From Monodelphis domestica (Eukaryota; Chordata; Mammalia; Didelphimorphia; Didelphidae): a stretch of DNA of 64,000 bases. A model generated the notes under the pieces. It had not been told where the DNA came from. It ran no database searches and was given only the letters and a program-made list of their open reading frames with translations. Of this stretch, positions 24,431 to 34,439 are shown piece by piece. The translations under genes and the position numbers were made by a program. How positions within the stretch are numbered: position 1 is the stretch's first letter; each line of letters opens with the position of its first letter. Where the stretch lies: positions 264,373,943 through 264,437,942 of the forward strand of contig NC_077230.1 in the NCBI RefSeq assembly GCF_027887165.1, given 5' to 3'.

Positions 24431-25470
24431 CTCAGGGTTCTGTCCTGTGACCTTATCTCCTTTTATATTGATGATTCTCAGTTCCCAATTATTTAATTGC
24501 TCTCTCTGTTGTGATGATTCTCAAAATTACTTATCTTGCCCAAAACTCTCTTCTGGCTTCCAATTTCACATCTTCAGATTCCTTTTAGATATCTCAAACT
24601 ACATGTCCAGTAGACATCTTAAATTCAAAATGTCCAAAATGGAACTCATTAGCTTTCCTGCCTTCCCTATTACTATGAAGGACAATATCATGCTCTCAGT
24701 CCTCAGGCTTGCAACCAAGGACTCCTCATGGTCTCTCACTTACCATATCCAAGCCTTTGCCAAGGCCTATTTTTTTCACCTTTTCACCATCTCTCAAATA
24801 TTCCTCCTTCTCTCTTCTGACACAGCTACTTCTTTAGCACAGGTCTTTATCAACTCCTGCCTTGATTATTGTAATAGCCTGTCGATACCTCAAATCTCTC
24901 CCCACCCCAAATAACCTTCATTCATCCACAAAGTGGTTTCCTAAAATGTTGGTCTGATTAAGTTACCTTCCCACTAAATCCCCCTTCCCCCACTTAATAA
25001 ACTCATATTGTCTCAAGGAGCAAATTCAAAATGCTTCATTTGGTATTCAAAACCCTTCATAACCTAATCTCCACCTAACTCCCCAGTCTTTCTACATCTT
25101 ACTCCCTGACAAGTACTCTTTGATCCAACAACACTGGCCTCCTGGCTGTTCTAGGAACAAAACACTCTGGCTCCAGTCGTTTTCTTTGGCTGTCTCCATA
25201 CCTGTAATGCTCTCCTTCTTCCCCTCCAAATATTGACCTCCATGGCTTCCTTTAATAGCCAACTGAAATCCTACCTTCTACAAAAAGCCTTCCCTAGTTC
25301 TTCCAGTGCTTTCTGTTTCTTATCTCCTTATTATTCTGTATACAGTTCGCTTTGTATATAATTATTTGCATTAGATGTAAGATCTTGAGGGCAGGAATTG
25401 TTTTTTGCCTCTTTTTGTATCCCCAGCATTTCCCACGATGGCTTAATAAATTCTTGTTGATTGATTTTAA
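24431..25470 (+). repeat. L2 3' part, about 1 kb
   Basis: It runs from a C-terminal ORF2-like part ('ggttctgtcctgtgacctta', 'atgattctcagttcccaatt') through 'gccttgattattgtaatagc' to the tail 'gatcttgagggcaggaattg' and 'ggcttaataaattcttgttg'. The 155-codon open frame at 24447-24914 lies in this LINE and is not a host gene. Confidence 0.88.
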
Positions 25471-25639
25471 GTTGGGACCCCAAAATCCAAAATGTATTCT
25501 CAGATACTACCTTCTTAGCTAGATGCTCACTTCTAAGATTAATTTTTCTTCTCCTATATCTCTTGCCTTCAACAAGCAGCAGTGAGAAAAACATAACTTG
25601 AACCCTTCTGGTCTTTAATTACTTATTCAATACAAAATT

Positions 25640-25977
25640 ATTAGCTCTATACTCTCTTGCTTGATGACCTCATTCATTCCCAGTGGGTTCAATCATCATC
25701 TCCATGAAGAAGGTTTCTATATCTACATATCCAGGCCCAGTCTTGCATCACCAACTGCCTTTTGGACATCTCAAATTATCCGATAGGCACAAACTCAACC
25801 CATCTAAGACAAAATAGAAAAGTCCCTCAAATCTTCTCTTCTCAACTGTCTTATTCTCAAGAGCACTACCAGTCTTCATGACATCTCCTGTATACATGCC
25901 ATTCTCTTCACTCACATGCCACTGACCCTTTTAGAACTTTATTATCTCATGCCTAAGATGACTGCAATAGACTGTCT
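25640..25977 (+). repeat. L2 copy, 5' part (split by SINE)
   Basis: It reads 'acatatccaggcccagtctt', then 'cttttggacatctcaaatta', ending 'atgactgcaatagact', where the SINE interrupts it. Confidence 0.82.
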
Positions 25978-26153
25978 TAGAATCAATGCAAAATATCAAT
26001 TCCAGGGAAGAAGAGAAGTGAGGGTTAGGCAATTGAAGTTAACTGACTTGTCCAAGATCACATAGCTAGGGAGTATATGAGGACATATTTGAATCCAGAA
26101 CATCCCATTTCCAGGTCTGATACTCAATCCACTGAGCAACCTAGCTGCCCCTG
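25978..26153 (-). repeat. Marsupial SINE inserted in L2, tail shortened
   Basis: It begins 'cttagaatcaatgcaaaata' on the + strand and ends 'aacctagctgcccctg'. Flanks GACTGCAATAGACT and GATTGTGACAGACT match at 10 of 14 positions and may be a decayed target-site duplication. Confidence 0.9.
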
Positions 26154-26545
26154 ATTGTGACAGACTTCTAATTGGTCTCTTTGTCTTAAGCCTCTCCCCA
26201 TTCTCATCCATCTTCCACTCAGTTGTCAAAGAGATTTTCCTAAAGTGCAGGTCTGACCACAATCCCTACTCAATATTCTCTAGTGGCTCTATATTGGTCT
26301 CTTATATTAAATATAAAATGCCCCCTTTGGTTTTAAAGTCCTTTACAACCTGGCTCCTTCCTACCTTTCCAGTATTCTTATACTTTATTCCTCTCTAAAT
26401 ATTCTATAGTTTAGCTAAACCAGCCTTATAACTCCTCCCATATGATATTCCATTTCCTAACTTGACCTTTTCATTGTCCATACCTTAAGCCTGGAATCCT
26501 TTTCCTTTTCCTTTCACTTTCTGATCTCACTGAATGACTTTGCTC
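26154..26545 (+). repeat. L2 copy, 3' part (split by SINE)
   Basis: L2 resumes with 'cttctaattggtctctttgt', then 'gtgcaggtctgaccacaatc', then 'gtcctttacaacctggctcc'. Confidence 0.88.
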
Positions 26546-27594
26546 TGAGATAATCATCTAATTACATGGTATGATATATAGCTAAATATATGTGTGTGTG
26601 AGAGAGATATTGTCTATACATATTTTCTACACTTACCCGTGAAGGGAAACTTGTTCTATTGCCTTTATATTATTGATTGTGGACCAAGTGATCACATAAA
26701 ATTCTCTAGATAAGTAATTGCAATTATAATTTTTAGAAAGTTAGTTCTTTAACTTTATCAGAACATATTTGGGAGTTTTGTTTTCTTACCCATTCTTGTG
26801 ACTCTCTTTTATATTATTATATTGTTTAATTAATTTAAAATTAAATTTCTGAAACTTTTACTTTCCTCCATTTTTACTCTGGTCTATTAAAAAATTTAAA
26901 AAAAGAAAGTTAGACCCAGTTATTACACTGTGCATAAGATATTAATTAAAATAATAGAATAATAACCATAGTATTAGAAAGGATATAGTTTGGTATATTA
27001 GAATATTATAGCAACTAGATATATTAAGAACTTTTGTTGGGGGAATAAAAACTTCAGGTCTGTGTAGTTTATCTAGGGAAGCTGAAACCCATGCAGAAGA
27101 AGCTAGGTTTGTTGGGAATGGTGAGTGTACAGCTGGCCTGGTGAGATCATATGAAAACAACCTTGGCATGTCTAGGTGTTGTTTGATCCTTTGAAGATTT
27201 ATGCCGTCTATAGGTTCCCCAGAGTATTATGGTCAAGAAAGGTCATTGTGACCTAAGTAGTATGATGGTTCTGGAGGATTAATTGAATTTTCTTATCTTA
27301 ACCTTGTATTGAACTTATGATTTCATATCAAATGTTCTAAACTCTTGTTACCAAACAGCATTGCATGTTTCTTAACATTCTACGTACCTTCTGCTGCGCT
27401 AATGACTTATGCTAATTAGCTGTCAAAATCCAATAAAATATACTGTTGCACATCTATATGTGCTAATGATTGGGAATGGTGAGACATCCAGCTTTAACTT
27501 ACCAAAATTAAACTTTGGACATTCAGATCAGAATTATGGCCCAGAGATTTCTTTATTTCTAACAGATATATATATGTACCTAGCTATTTGCAAT
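26546..27594. other. No recognised element
   Basis: AT-rich, with a short TG/AG repeat at 26590-26607. I see no gene. Confidence 0.5.
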
Positions 27595-27720
27595 TTGTCT
27601 CCTCAACTAGAATGTAAACGCTTGAGGGTAGGGATCATGTTTTTGTCTTTGTAACCTCTGTGCTTAGCACAGTACCTGCATGTAGTAAGAACTTAAAAAA
27701 GAACTGTTGATTGATTGGAA
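27595..27720 (+). repeat. L2 3' end
   Basis: It reads 'tagaatgtaaacgcttgagg', then 'ctctgtgcttagcacagtac'. Well preserved tail. Confidence 0.88.
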
Positions 27721-28914
27721 ATACTTTTTAGGTTCTTTCACTATTAATTAGAAAGGGGGTATAATATATAATTTGTTCACCAGGTGGTGCTATACTCTAG
27801 GTACCCGCCCTGTGGGTTTGTGTGGACATCCTTTGAGCAAGTATGGTGTTTACCCAAAGTCTAAGTAGTATGTCCAATGTTCACTAAAAAGAACTTACCC
27901 ACAGGCTCTTAAATTACTCCCCCTTCCCACCAGTGACCCTCACTAGCTGGATTCAAAATTTGATCTGGGAAAAAAGAAATGGAATATCATTCTGATCTAT
28001 TTGACTTAAGGGGGAAATCTCTATTGGTTCTCTCAGTGACTCTGCTTCAAGTCCATATTTGGGAAATCTGCTTTCAGTTGACCAACCTCATTCATAAAAC
28101 ACACATGATCAACTTTTCCATGGCCATATGCTTAATTAAAAGCCAGCAAAATGAAGAACTATAAAGGTCATATAGCATAACTGTTAAGAAATTCTTTTGA
28201 TTGTCTTTGTCCCAGTTGCCCCCATATGCTTCTCTCCCCTCTTTCCTCCCATTAGATAAAGGGAAAGGTTAAAGGAAAGGATTCTGTATTTGGAATTTCT
28301 TGGTATTGGTTTTGAAAACAGAGGAAACAAGGGGAAGCAACAAGGAATTGGGATTTCTTCTCCCCTTATGATCTCATTGTTGGCTGAGAATTCATGCCAG
28401 CTGCCAGTTTGTTCTCCTCAACCACACAGAAGCATTCCTGCATGGGAAAACTGGTCAGTCTCATCATTACAATGCCTTGGTTTTATCTCTGTCCCAGGGG
28501 CTTAGGCTGTGCCACAGCAACTCTCTAGTATTTGTTCCTGACTATCTTTTGCTGCACTAGCTTGGGTGCAACTGAAGCCAACCAACACCAAGCAAGCAAA
28601 TAACAAGCAGCAAAAAGCAAGTGGTTGCTGGCAACTGCCCACCCCACTGACAACATGGAAAGAATGCCCTGGAATAGTGGACCAGTCATCTTTTCAAAGT
28701 CAAGGGATGAGGAAATTCATAAATGTGTAGATGTGTATGCCTAGTGTCTTCACCATCTGTCTCGCACCACAACCACCACCACCAACACCTTATCAGACTT
28801 CTGGGGACAGAGGGGCAACTAGGAGCAACTTTTTGGGGGGAATATTTATACAACCTACTTCTTTATGAGGATAGAATATTGTAAACGTTAAAGCAATGTA
28901 AAAATGTGAGTTAA
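27721..28914. other. No recognised element
   Basis: The part near 28290-28680 is GC-richer. A 71-codon frame at 28290-28505 has no known domain. Confidence 0.45.
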
Positions 28915-29040
28915 CAATAATAATGGTTAGCAAAATAGGAATGATAATTGTACTACCTATTTTATAGGATTATTATAAGGAAAGTACTTTGTAAATCTTA
29001 AAATGCTATCCAATTGAGTTATTGTTGTTATTATGGACTT
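28915..29040 (+). repeat. MAR1-like SINE 3' end
   Basis: 'attgtactacctattttata' and 'ggaaagtactttgtaaatct' followed by a TTGTTGTTATTATGG tail are typical. Confidence 0.65.
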
Positions 29041-29251
29041 CATGTGTTAGTCTCCCTCCTACCCCAAACTGAGAACTTCTTTATACTTAGCATTGTGCTA
29101 AGCACCAGTTGGGGTAGGAGATAAATGGAGGAAGAAAAAGATTCCTTAAATATTCCTGCCCTCAAGGAGTTTTTTTTTTTTAATCAAGTTGTCTCAAAGT
29201 AATCTTAGGTAAAATAACTTGCAATCTAGCAAGAAGCTTCAAAAACCAGAG

Positions 29252-29402
29252 TTAGGCTGAGAGATGGGAGGTTCCAAGTTCAAATCAAATATGATCTCAG
29301 ACACTTCCTAGCTGTGTGATCCCAGGCAAGTCACTTAACCCCAATGACCTAGCCCTTGCCTGAGAACCAATAATGAGTTTCGCTTTTAAGACAGTAGGTA
29401 TT
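29252..29402 (+). repeat. Marsupial tRNA-derived SINE, 5'-truncated
   Basis: It starts at 'ggctgagagatgggaggttc' and proceeds through 'cacttcctagctgtgtgatc' to a 'taagacagtaggta' tail. Confidence 0.88.
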
Positions 29403-30085
29403 AGTTATGTAAAAAATCCAGGTATGTTTTACCTAGTGACAGTTGCTATGGTAGTAAAAGTAAGCTTTATCCTGAAAGTAAGTAAAAAGTCATCTGTGGG
29501 TAAGGATTCCACATCCTTTGAGCTTCAAACCATAAATAAGGAGAGTCAGACAGCTGAACCTAGTCAGGAAACTAGATTTTGAGCTAAGAAAAACAGCTAA
29601 ATTAAAGCTCTCAGTAGGGACCTTTGAATACAAGTCAGGGCTAGGTTAGGCAGAGGAGGAATCAAATTGAGGTATTTTCATACTACATACTGTTCTTTGG
29701 CCCTAAATTCCCATAGAAAGCACAATCCAGTATAACTTCTGACTCTAGGTTGGGAGCCAAACTAAGTTTACAACTCAACATTTAGTTCATATTAATCAAT
29801 CATATGGGTCAGCATAGTACCATCTGGAAACTAAATGTCTGAAGTTCTTTAAGATCTTACTTTATGTTGAATATATGATTACAGAAATTTATTTTAGTAG
29901 GTGACACATTAAATTATTTTAATGGTATATTTTTATACCAAAAAAGGGAAGGAAAAACCATATTTAAGTATGGAAATGCGAGCATTATTTCTGAAATAGC
30001 TGTTACCTTCTCCTGAAATAATTCTATCTTCTTGGCCTTTAGTGTTCTTCCTAACACCATAGGTGGTAGCTACTATAATCTGAGG
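29403..30085. other. No recognised element
   Basis: I see no repeat or gene here. Confidence 0.5.
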
Positions 30086-30243
30086 CATAGCATTTCATTT
30101 AGAGATAATGAGTTCAAATCTGAGCTCTGCCATTTGCTACCTGACCTTGAGGGACCTCAATTTCCAAATCTTTAAAAAAAAAAAAAGAGGAGTTGGATTA
30201 GATGCTATGTAGGCCTTTTTCAGTGTTAAATCTATGCTTTTGT
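30086..30243 (+). repeat. MIR/MAR-like SINE
   Basis: 'gagttcaaatctgagctctg' and 'gacctcaatttccaaatctt' are visible, followed by an A-run and 'ggagttggattagatgctat'. Confidence 0.7.
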
Positions 30244-30303
30244 AAATTACCTCCAAGGAGAATGGTCTGCAAATCCACTATGTCTCATGGTCTTTGTGTT
30301 TTG

Positions 30304-30498
30304 TTTTTTTTTAAACCCTTACTTTCCATCTTAGACTCAATACTGTGTATTGGTTCCAAGGCAGAAAAGCAGTAAAGGCTAGACAATGAGGTTAAGTGAT
30401 TTGCCCAGGGTCATACCGCTAGGATATGTCTCATTTGAACCCAGAACCTCCCATCTCTAGACCTAGCTCTCAATCCACTGAACCACCCCGCTGCCCCC
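30304..30498 (-). repeat. Full-length marsupial tRNA-derived SINE
   Basis: T9 and 'aacccttactttccatctta' on the left, 'ccactgaaccaccccgctgc' on the right. Complete copy. Confidence 0.93.
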
Positions 30499-30674
30499 AG
30501 GGTCCTCTTAAAGGAAAGGATCAATTCTTTGGTGACCCCAAGTACCTTTCTCTTTTGGGGGATATATGTGGCCTCAGTCCTGGAGAAAATAAAGTCCCTC
30601 CCAGAGGGGAAATAACAGCTGTCTTTTATTATATGTTTACATTTTCTGTTTGGTAAAAATAAAACTTATTGTGT

Positions 30675-30915
30675 ATTGAATAATGTATTGGACTCAAATT
30701 CTGCTTCATTTACTAGCTATGTGATCCTGCTTAAGTCACTTAACTTTCAGCCTCAGTTTCCTCATAAATTAAATGGGTATTATAATAGCACTGACCTCAC
30801 AGTATTAAAGAGAATACTAAATAAGGAAATAATGCAAAGCCCTTGGCAAAGTCCAAGGCACAATATAAATGCTAACTACTATAATAATAATAATATGATG
30901 ATGATGATAATTTAG
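30675..30915 (+). repeat. MIR-like SINE with ATAATAATG simple tail
   Basis: It reads 'cattgtgtat'-like flank, then 'tactagctatgtgatcctgc', then 'gcctcagtttcctcataaat', then 'gcccttggcaaagtccaagg', and ends in ATA/GAT repeats. Confidence 0.82.
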
Positions 30916-31239
30916 TGTATTATTAGCTTCGGTGCTTGCAAGGGGGCTAATCATGGTCTACCTATTGGGGAGGATCCTAGGTAAATGCTAAATTCTAATA
31001 TTCTGAAAGGGAACTCTGGGTAGTACAGGTCAAAGGGCCTTTTTTGTGGGAAACCTTGTAATAAAGAATGTAATCTGTGTGGAACTATTTCTGGTTGTAA
31101 TAACTGGGCACTCTGGCTTGACTAGAGAAATACTAGGAGAATCTGAGGGTACCTAATTATAATGGAGATAGATGAGAGATGAATAGAGAGATGCAGAGAT
31201 CCTGCTAGAGGAGATTACTCTTGAGCTGCCTATTGATAT

Positions 31240-31980
31240 TTCCTACCCTTCCTCCCTTTCTTCATCTCCCTTAACCACTCTCTTCTTGAAGCCTTTTGGC
31301 TTCCTCCCTCTCCCCTGAGTGGACTATAAGATTTATGAGGAAAAACTCTTTTCTCTTCCTTCCTCAAGTAAGGGAGTTTATTGGGAATAAACAGGATGAG
31401 GATTGAGGTGAGAGGGATGAGGATGTCCCTAATCTCTAAGGAGAATTGGGAGGGTTTGGGAAATGTCAGTCCAGTCACAGCAGTGACTCAGGAACAATCA
31501 GAGAGTTTGGAGGACAAGTATATTTCTTATTTTCTTCTTTCTTTAGTCAGATAATCTCTACTTGAGTAACTCAAGTCCAGACTCTGTCAAAAGCCACAAA
31601 GGTCTCTCTCTCTGCCTAGGTCAGGAAAAGCCAGTCTCTCTTGGTCAGGAACCCCAGAGAAATGATTTCTCCCTTGGTCAGTAAACCCAGAGCCCAAAGT
31701 CCCAGTTTCTCTCCTCTGGCCAGGCTCCCAACTGCCTCTCCTGGGAACATTCCCTTTGGAATCTTCACCTTGATTGACAGAGAGGTCCTTCACCTTGGTC
31801 TGCATGCCTGGCTTGTCCTGCAAATCCTCTTTCTCCATGCCTCTTCCACAATCCTCCCTTTTATTCTCCAAAAAAATGCACCTTGCATTTTTCAATGATA
31901 CTTACCTTTATAATAATTCTATCTATCTATCTATTCTTAACCCTGAGCTATCTTAAATATTCTCTTACCCCACCCCCCAA
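31240..31980 (-). repeat. LTR fossil of the same family as the one at 41.1-41.7 kb
   Basis: On the - strand it shows 'gagattagggacatcctcat' followed about 30 bases later by AATAAA, and a second shared block 'ggaatcttcaccttgattga' on the + strand. Spacing between the blocks is similar in the two copies (about 380 and 300 bp). Outside these blocks the copies differ. It is an old fossil with uncertain ends. Confidence 0.5.
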
Positions 31981-32134
31981 ATAACCAAATCCTAACTTAT
32001 CTTAGCTATCCTATCAACCTAGATGCTAAGTTAAGAATGGGTTATAGGAAAATTGTTTAGGTAAGGGATTCACATGAACATAGTTTTCCATAACAAATCA
32101 TGTAACAATTTTCAAATCATCTCAACAATTGCAC

Positions 32135-32650
32135 TAACATTAGTAGTATTAGTCTCTCGGTAACCGAGGATGACAATTGTCTTTGTGCGTTTTCATCTAT
32201 GATAGATGAGTGTGCACAAAGACATTGTGTGTAAAGGAGATTTAAGTGGAAAAGTCGAAGCACAGAGACAGTCCCACTCTCTCGGCGTTGGAAGCCTGGG
32301 TCCAGTGGCACGAAAAGTCGTTACACCTGGAGACTTCCTCAGCTGCATTGGATGGCCGTGTTCTCTTTTGTGCTCCAACACGCCCTGAGCACTCCACAGT
32401 GCTTTGCTGCATCGCCATCTCAGCCGTTGAACCTTCTTGTTGGTTTCTTCCGTCTGTTCCGCCAGCACATGCTGGGTGAGCAAAGCCCTGGTTCACCAGG
32501 GGTCGACGAGGGCCTGATGGCTACCCTCACAAGGTTTAGCTGGCCTGTCGAAACCATTGCCCGGGCTGTGGCCCCTGCCGCATGCTAGCAGCTACTGGGA
32601 GCCACAAGTGAGAGCTGGGTGTCAGGTGGGGGTCAGAGGAGCATCTACAG
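32135..32650. repeat. Unclassified GC-richer repeat with two palindromes
   Basis: This block is richer in GC and CpG than its surroundings. It holds the palindrome CTCGGTAACCGAG at 32156-32168 and a 45-bp near-perfect inverted repeat at 32179-32223 (arms 'gtctttgtgc' and 'gcacaaagac'). No open frame with a recognisable product is present. I believe it is a marsupial interspersed repeat but cannot name it. Its composition suggests either recent arrival or a CpG-rich element such as a LINE 5' UTR or an LTR. Confidence 0.5.
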
Positions 32651-33819
32651 TAAACCATACAAGTAACTCAAAATGTGATGGTCAAGTGAGAAGTCTCCCC
32701 AATTTTCTCCCAAAGCAGCTCATTACTCTTTTGGAAAACTGCCCATGAGCTTTCCTTCCACGCTACCAAAACTAAGATCTCAGCAACATCTTTTCATCGC
32801 CTCCAAAAGGATAGCATGTGAGACTTGTTGAATGCTTTGCAGAAATCTATGTCAATAATACCTATAGCAATCTTCTGATCTGAATAATGTTAGAAACTAT
32901 TAAAAAGAAAAAGAAATCAAGTGACTCTGGTAAAGCCTAAGCTTCAAGAAGATATTCTTTGGGATCACCATTTCCTTTTCCATATGTTTGATAATACATT
33001 TAATAAATACATTCTAGAATTTTGTTGGCATTTCGAGACTGCCTTGTATTACAGTCTACATTCTATTCTCTATTCAAAACAAATCAGGACATCTATCCTC
33101 CCATTATTCAGTATCTTCCCCTTTACCAGCACATTTCAGGAAGAGATGACAGCAGTTCAGTAATCATACGCAAATATCCTATTTCTTAATGTCTATACAG
33201 TCACTAAGAAAAATTTCCTATCACTAACAAATGCTAACCTACAATCATAATGCAATCTAACTTCTATACTTCAGAACTTCTATGTCTCTCCTTCCGAAGA
33301 CTTGAACAAATTCACTAGGCTATCACTATTGTTAGTAGTTAGAATATTAATAAACTATTCTAATTAACATGTATACATAGGTTGTACTTAGTACAGATTT
33401 ACATATGTACATTATTCTAAATTTCTGTGCAAACTCATACAGAAAAGAAATATCTTTATCTGTTTGAATTTTCCACAGAAATTTTCATCAGTATGTCTTT
33501 TTGTTATGCAACTATGCATGTTGTATCCATTTCATGAGATATCTTCCTAATGTGTATTCTATGTAGGATGCACATGAATATGTGATGTAACATGTATGAC
33601 ACACTCTTACATATCCTTATGATCAAAGGTTCCAAAATTCCAAAGTTCCAAAGTCCTTCCATGTCCATTCATGTTGCTTGTAGAAACTCTTTCTTCCACT
33701 CTGGTCCATCATCTGGTCAGCATGCCAGTCTTTACCTTCCAGTCTTGATTGAAGACGTGTTCTTCAAATCAGGATCCACTGGAAAAATTAGGAACCGAGA
33801 ACACATGAACAAACCACAA
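32651..33819. other. No recognised element
   Basis: AT-rich sequence between the palindromic repeat and the tandem repeat. It may include 3' parts of the retroviral fossil, but I see no domain. Confidence 0.4.
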
Positions 33820-34045
33820 ATATGTATGCATGTGAGATTTTTACATGTGTGTGCAAGTAAGAGTGAAAAGTAAATTTGCATGGAAGTAAGTTGAAATCTT
33901 TGTGAATGTCAGAATTTATCAACCATTCTTCATGCCTACAAGTAAGATTACATGTGTTTTCTTCATGCATGGGGGTAAGATTTGCATATGTACATCTTTG
34001 TGCCTGCAAGTAAGCTGTACATGTGTTTTTCATGGATGGGTGTGA
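33820..34045. repeat. Degenerate tandem repeat, about 35-bp unit
   Basis: Successive units start at about 33931, 33964 and 34000 and share the pattern CATGC, then AAGTAAG, then ACATGTG. Weaker units precede them from about 33820. It lies just downstream of the pol fossil in the fossil's own direction. Confidence 0.5.
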
Positions 34046-34439
34046 GCATTATGCATAAGAATAGTGATTTCAAGTTTGCTAATTCTTGTTTTTTCACCTT
34101 TCACTAGAAGATTTATTGAATGTTTACTGTAATCATTTCTCAGAGATAGAAAATAGAAAAATTATGTATTTATTCATAGAAACATTGTTCCTTTCTGCTT
34201 TGTTACTATGTGACAGGCAGAGGCTATGTATAAAAATTATATAGAGCTTTTTTTTCTTTGTGGCATCTACTCTTTCAAATGCATTCTTCCTTTTGTTTTA
34301 CTGGCTGTATTTCTTCAGGAGTGCTATCCTTTCATTATTACAACATGTGCAGTGCTCTCTTTTCAGTAGTCTGGTGGCAAATATTCTCCAGTGCTTTCCT
34401 TTGTTTTCAGTAGGGACTGTTATTGATTATGGATTATTT

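Noticed and set aside
24447-24914. 155-codon open frame
   Set aside because: The sequence is part of an L2 LINE copy, matched by order of phrases with other L2 copies at 10.4 and 25.6 kb.
32193-32588. Several overlapping short open frames on both strands
   Set aside because: They result from the higher GC and low stop density of the unclassified repeat. No frame is favoured and no domain is seen.
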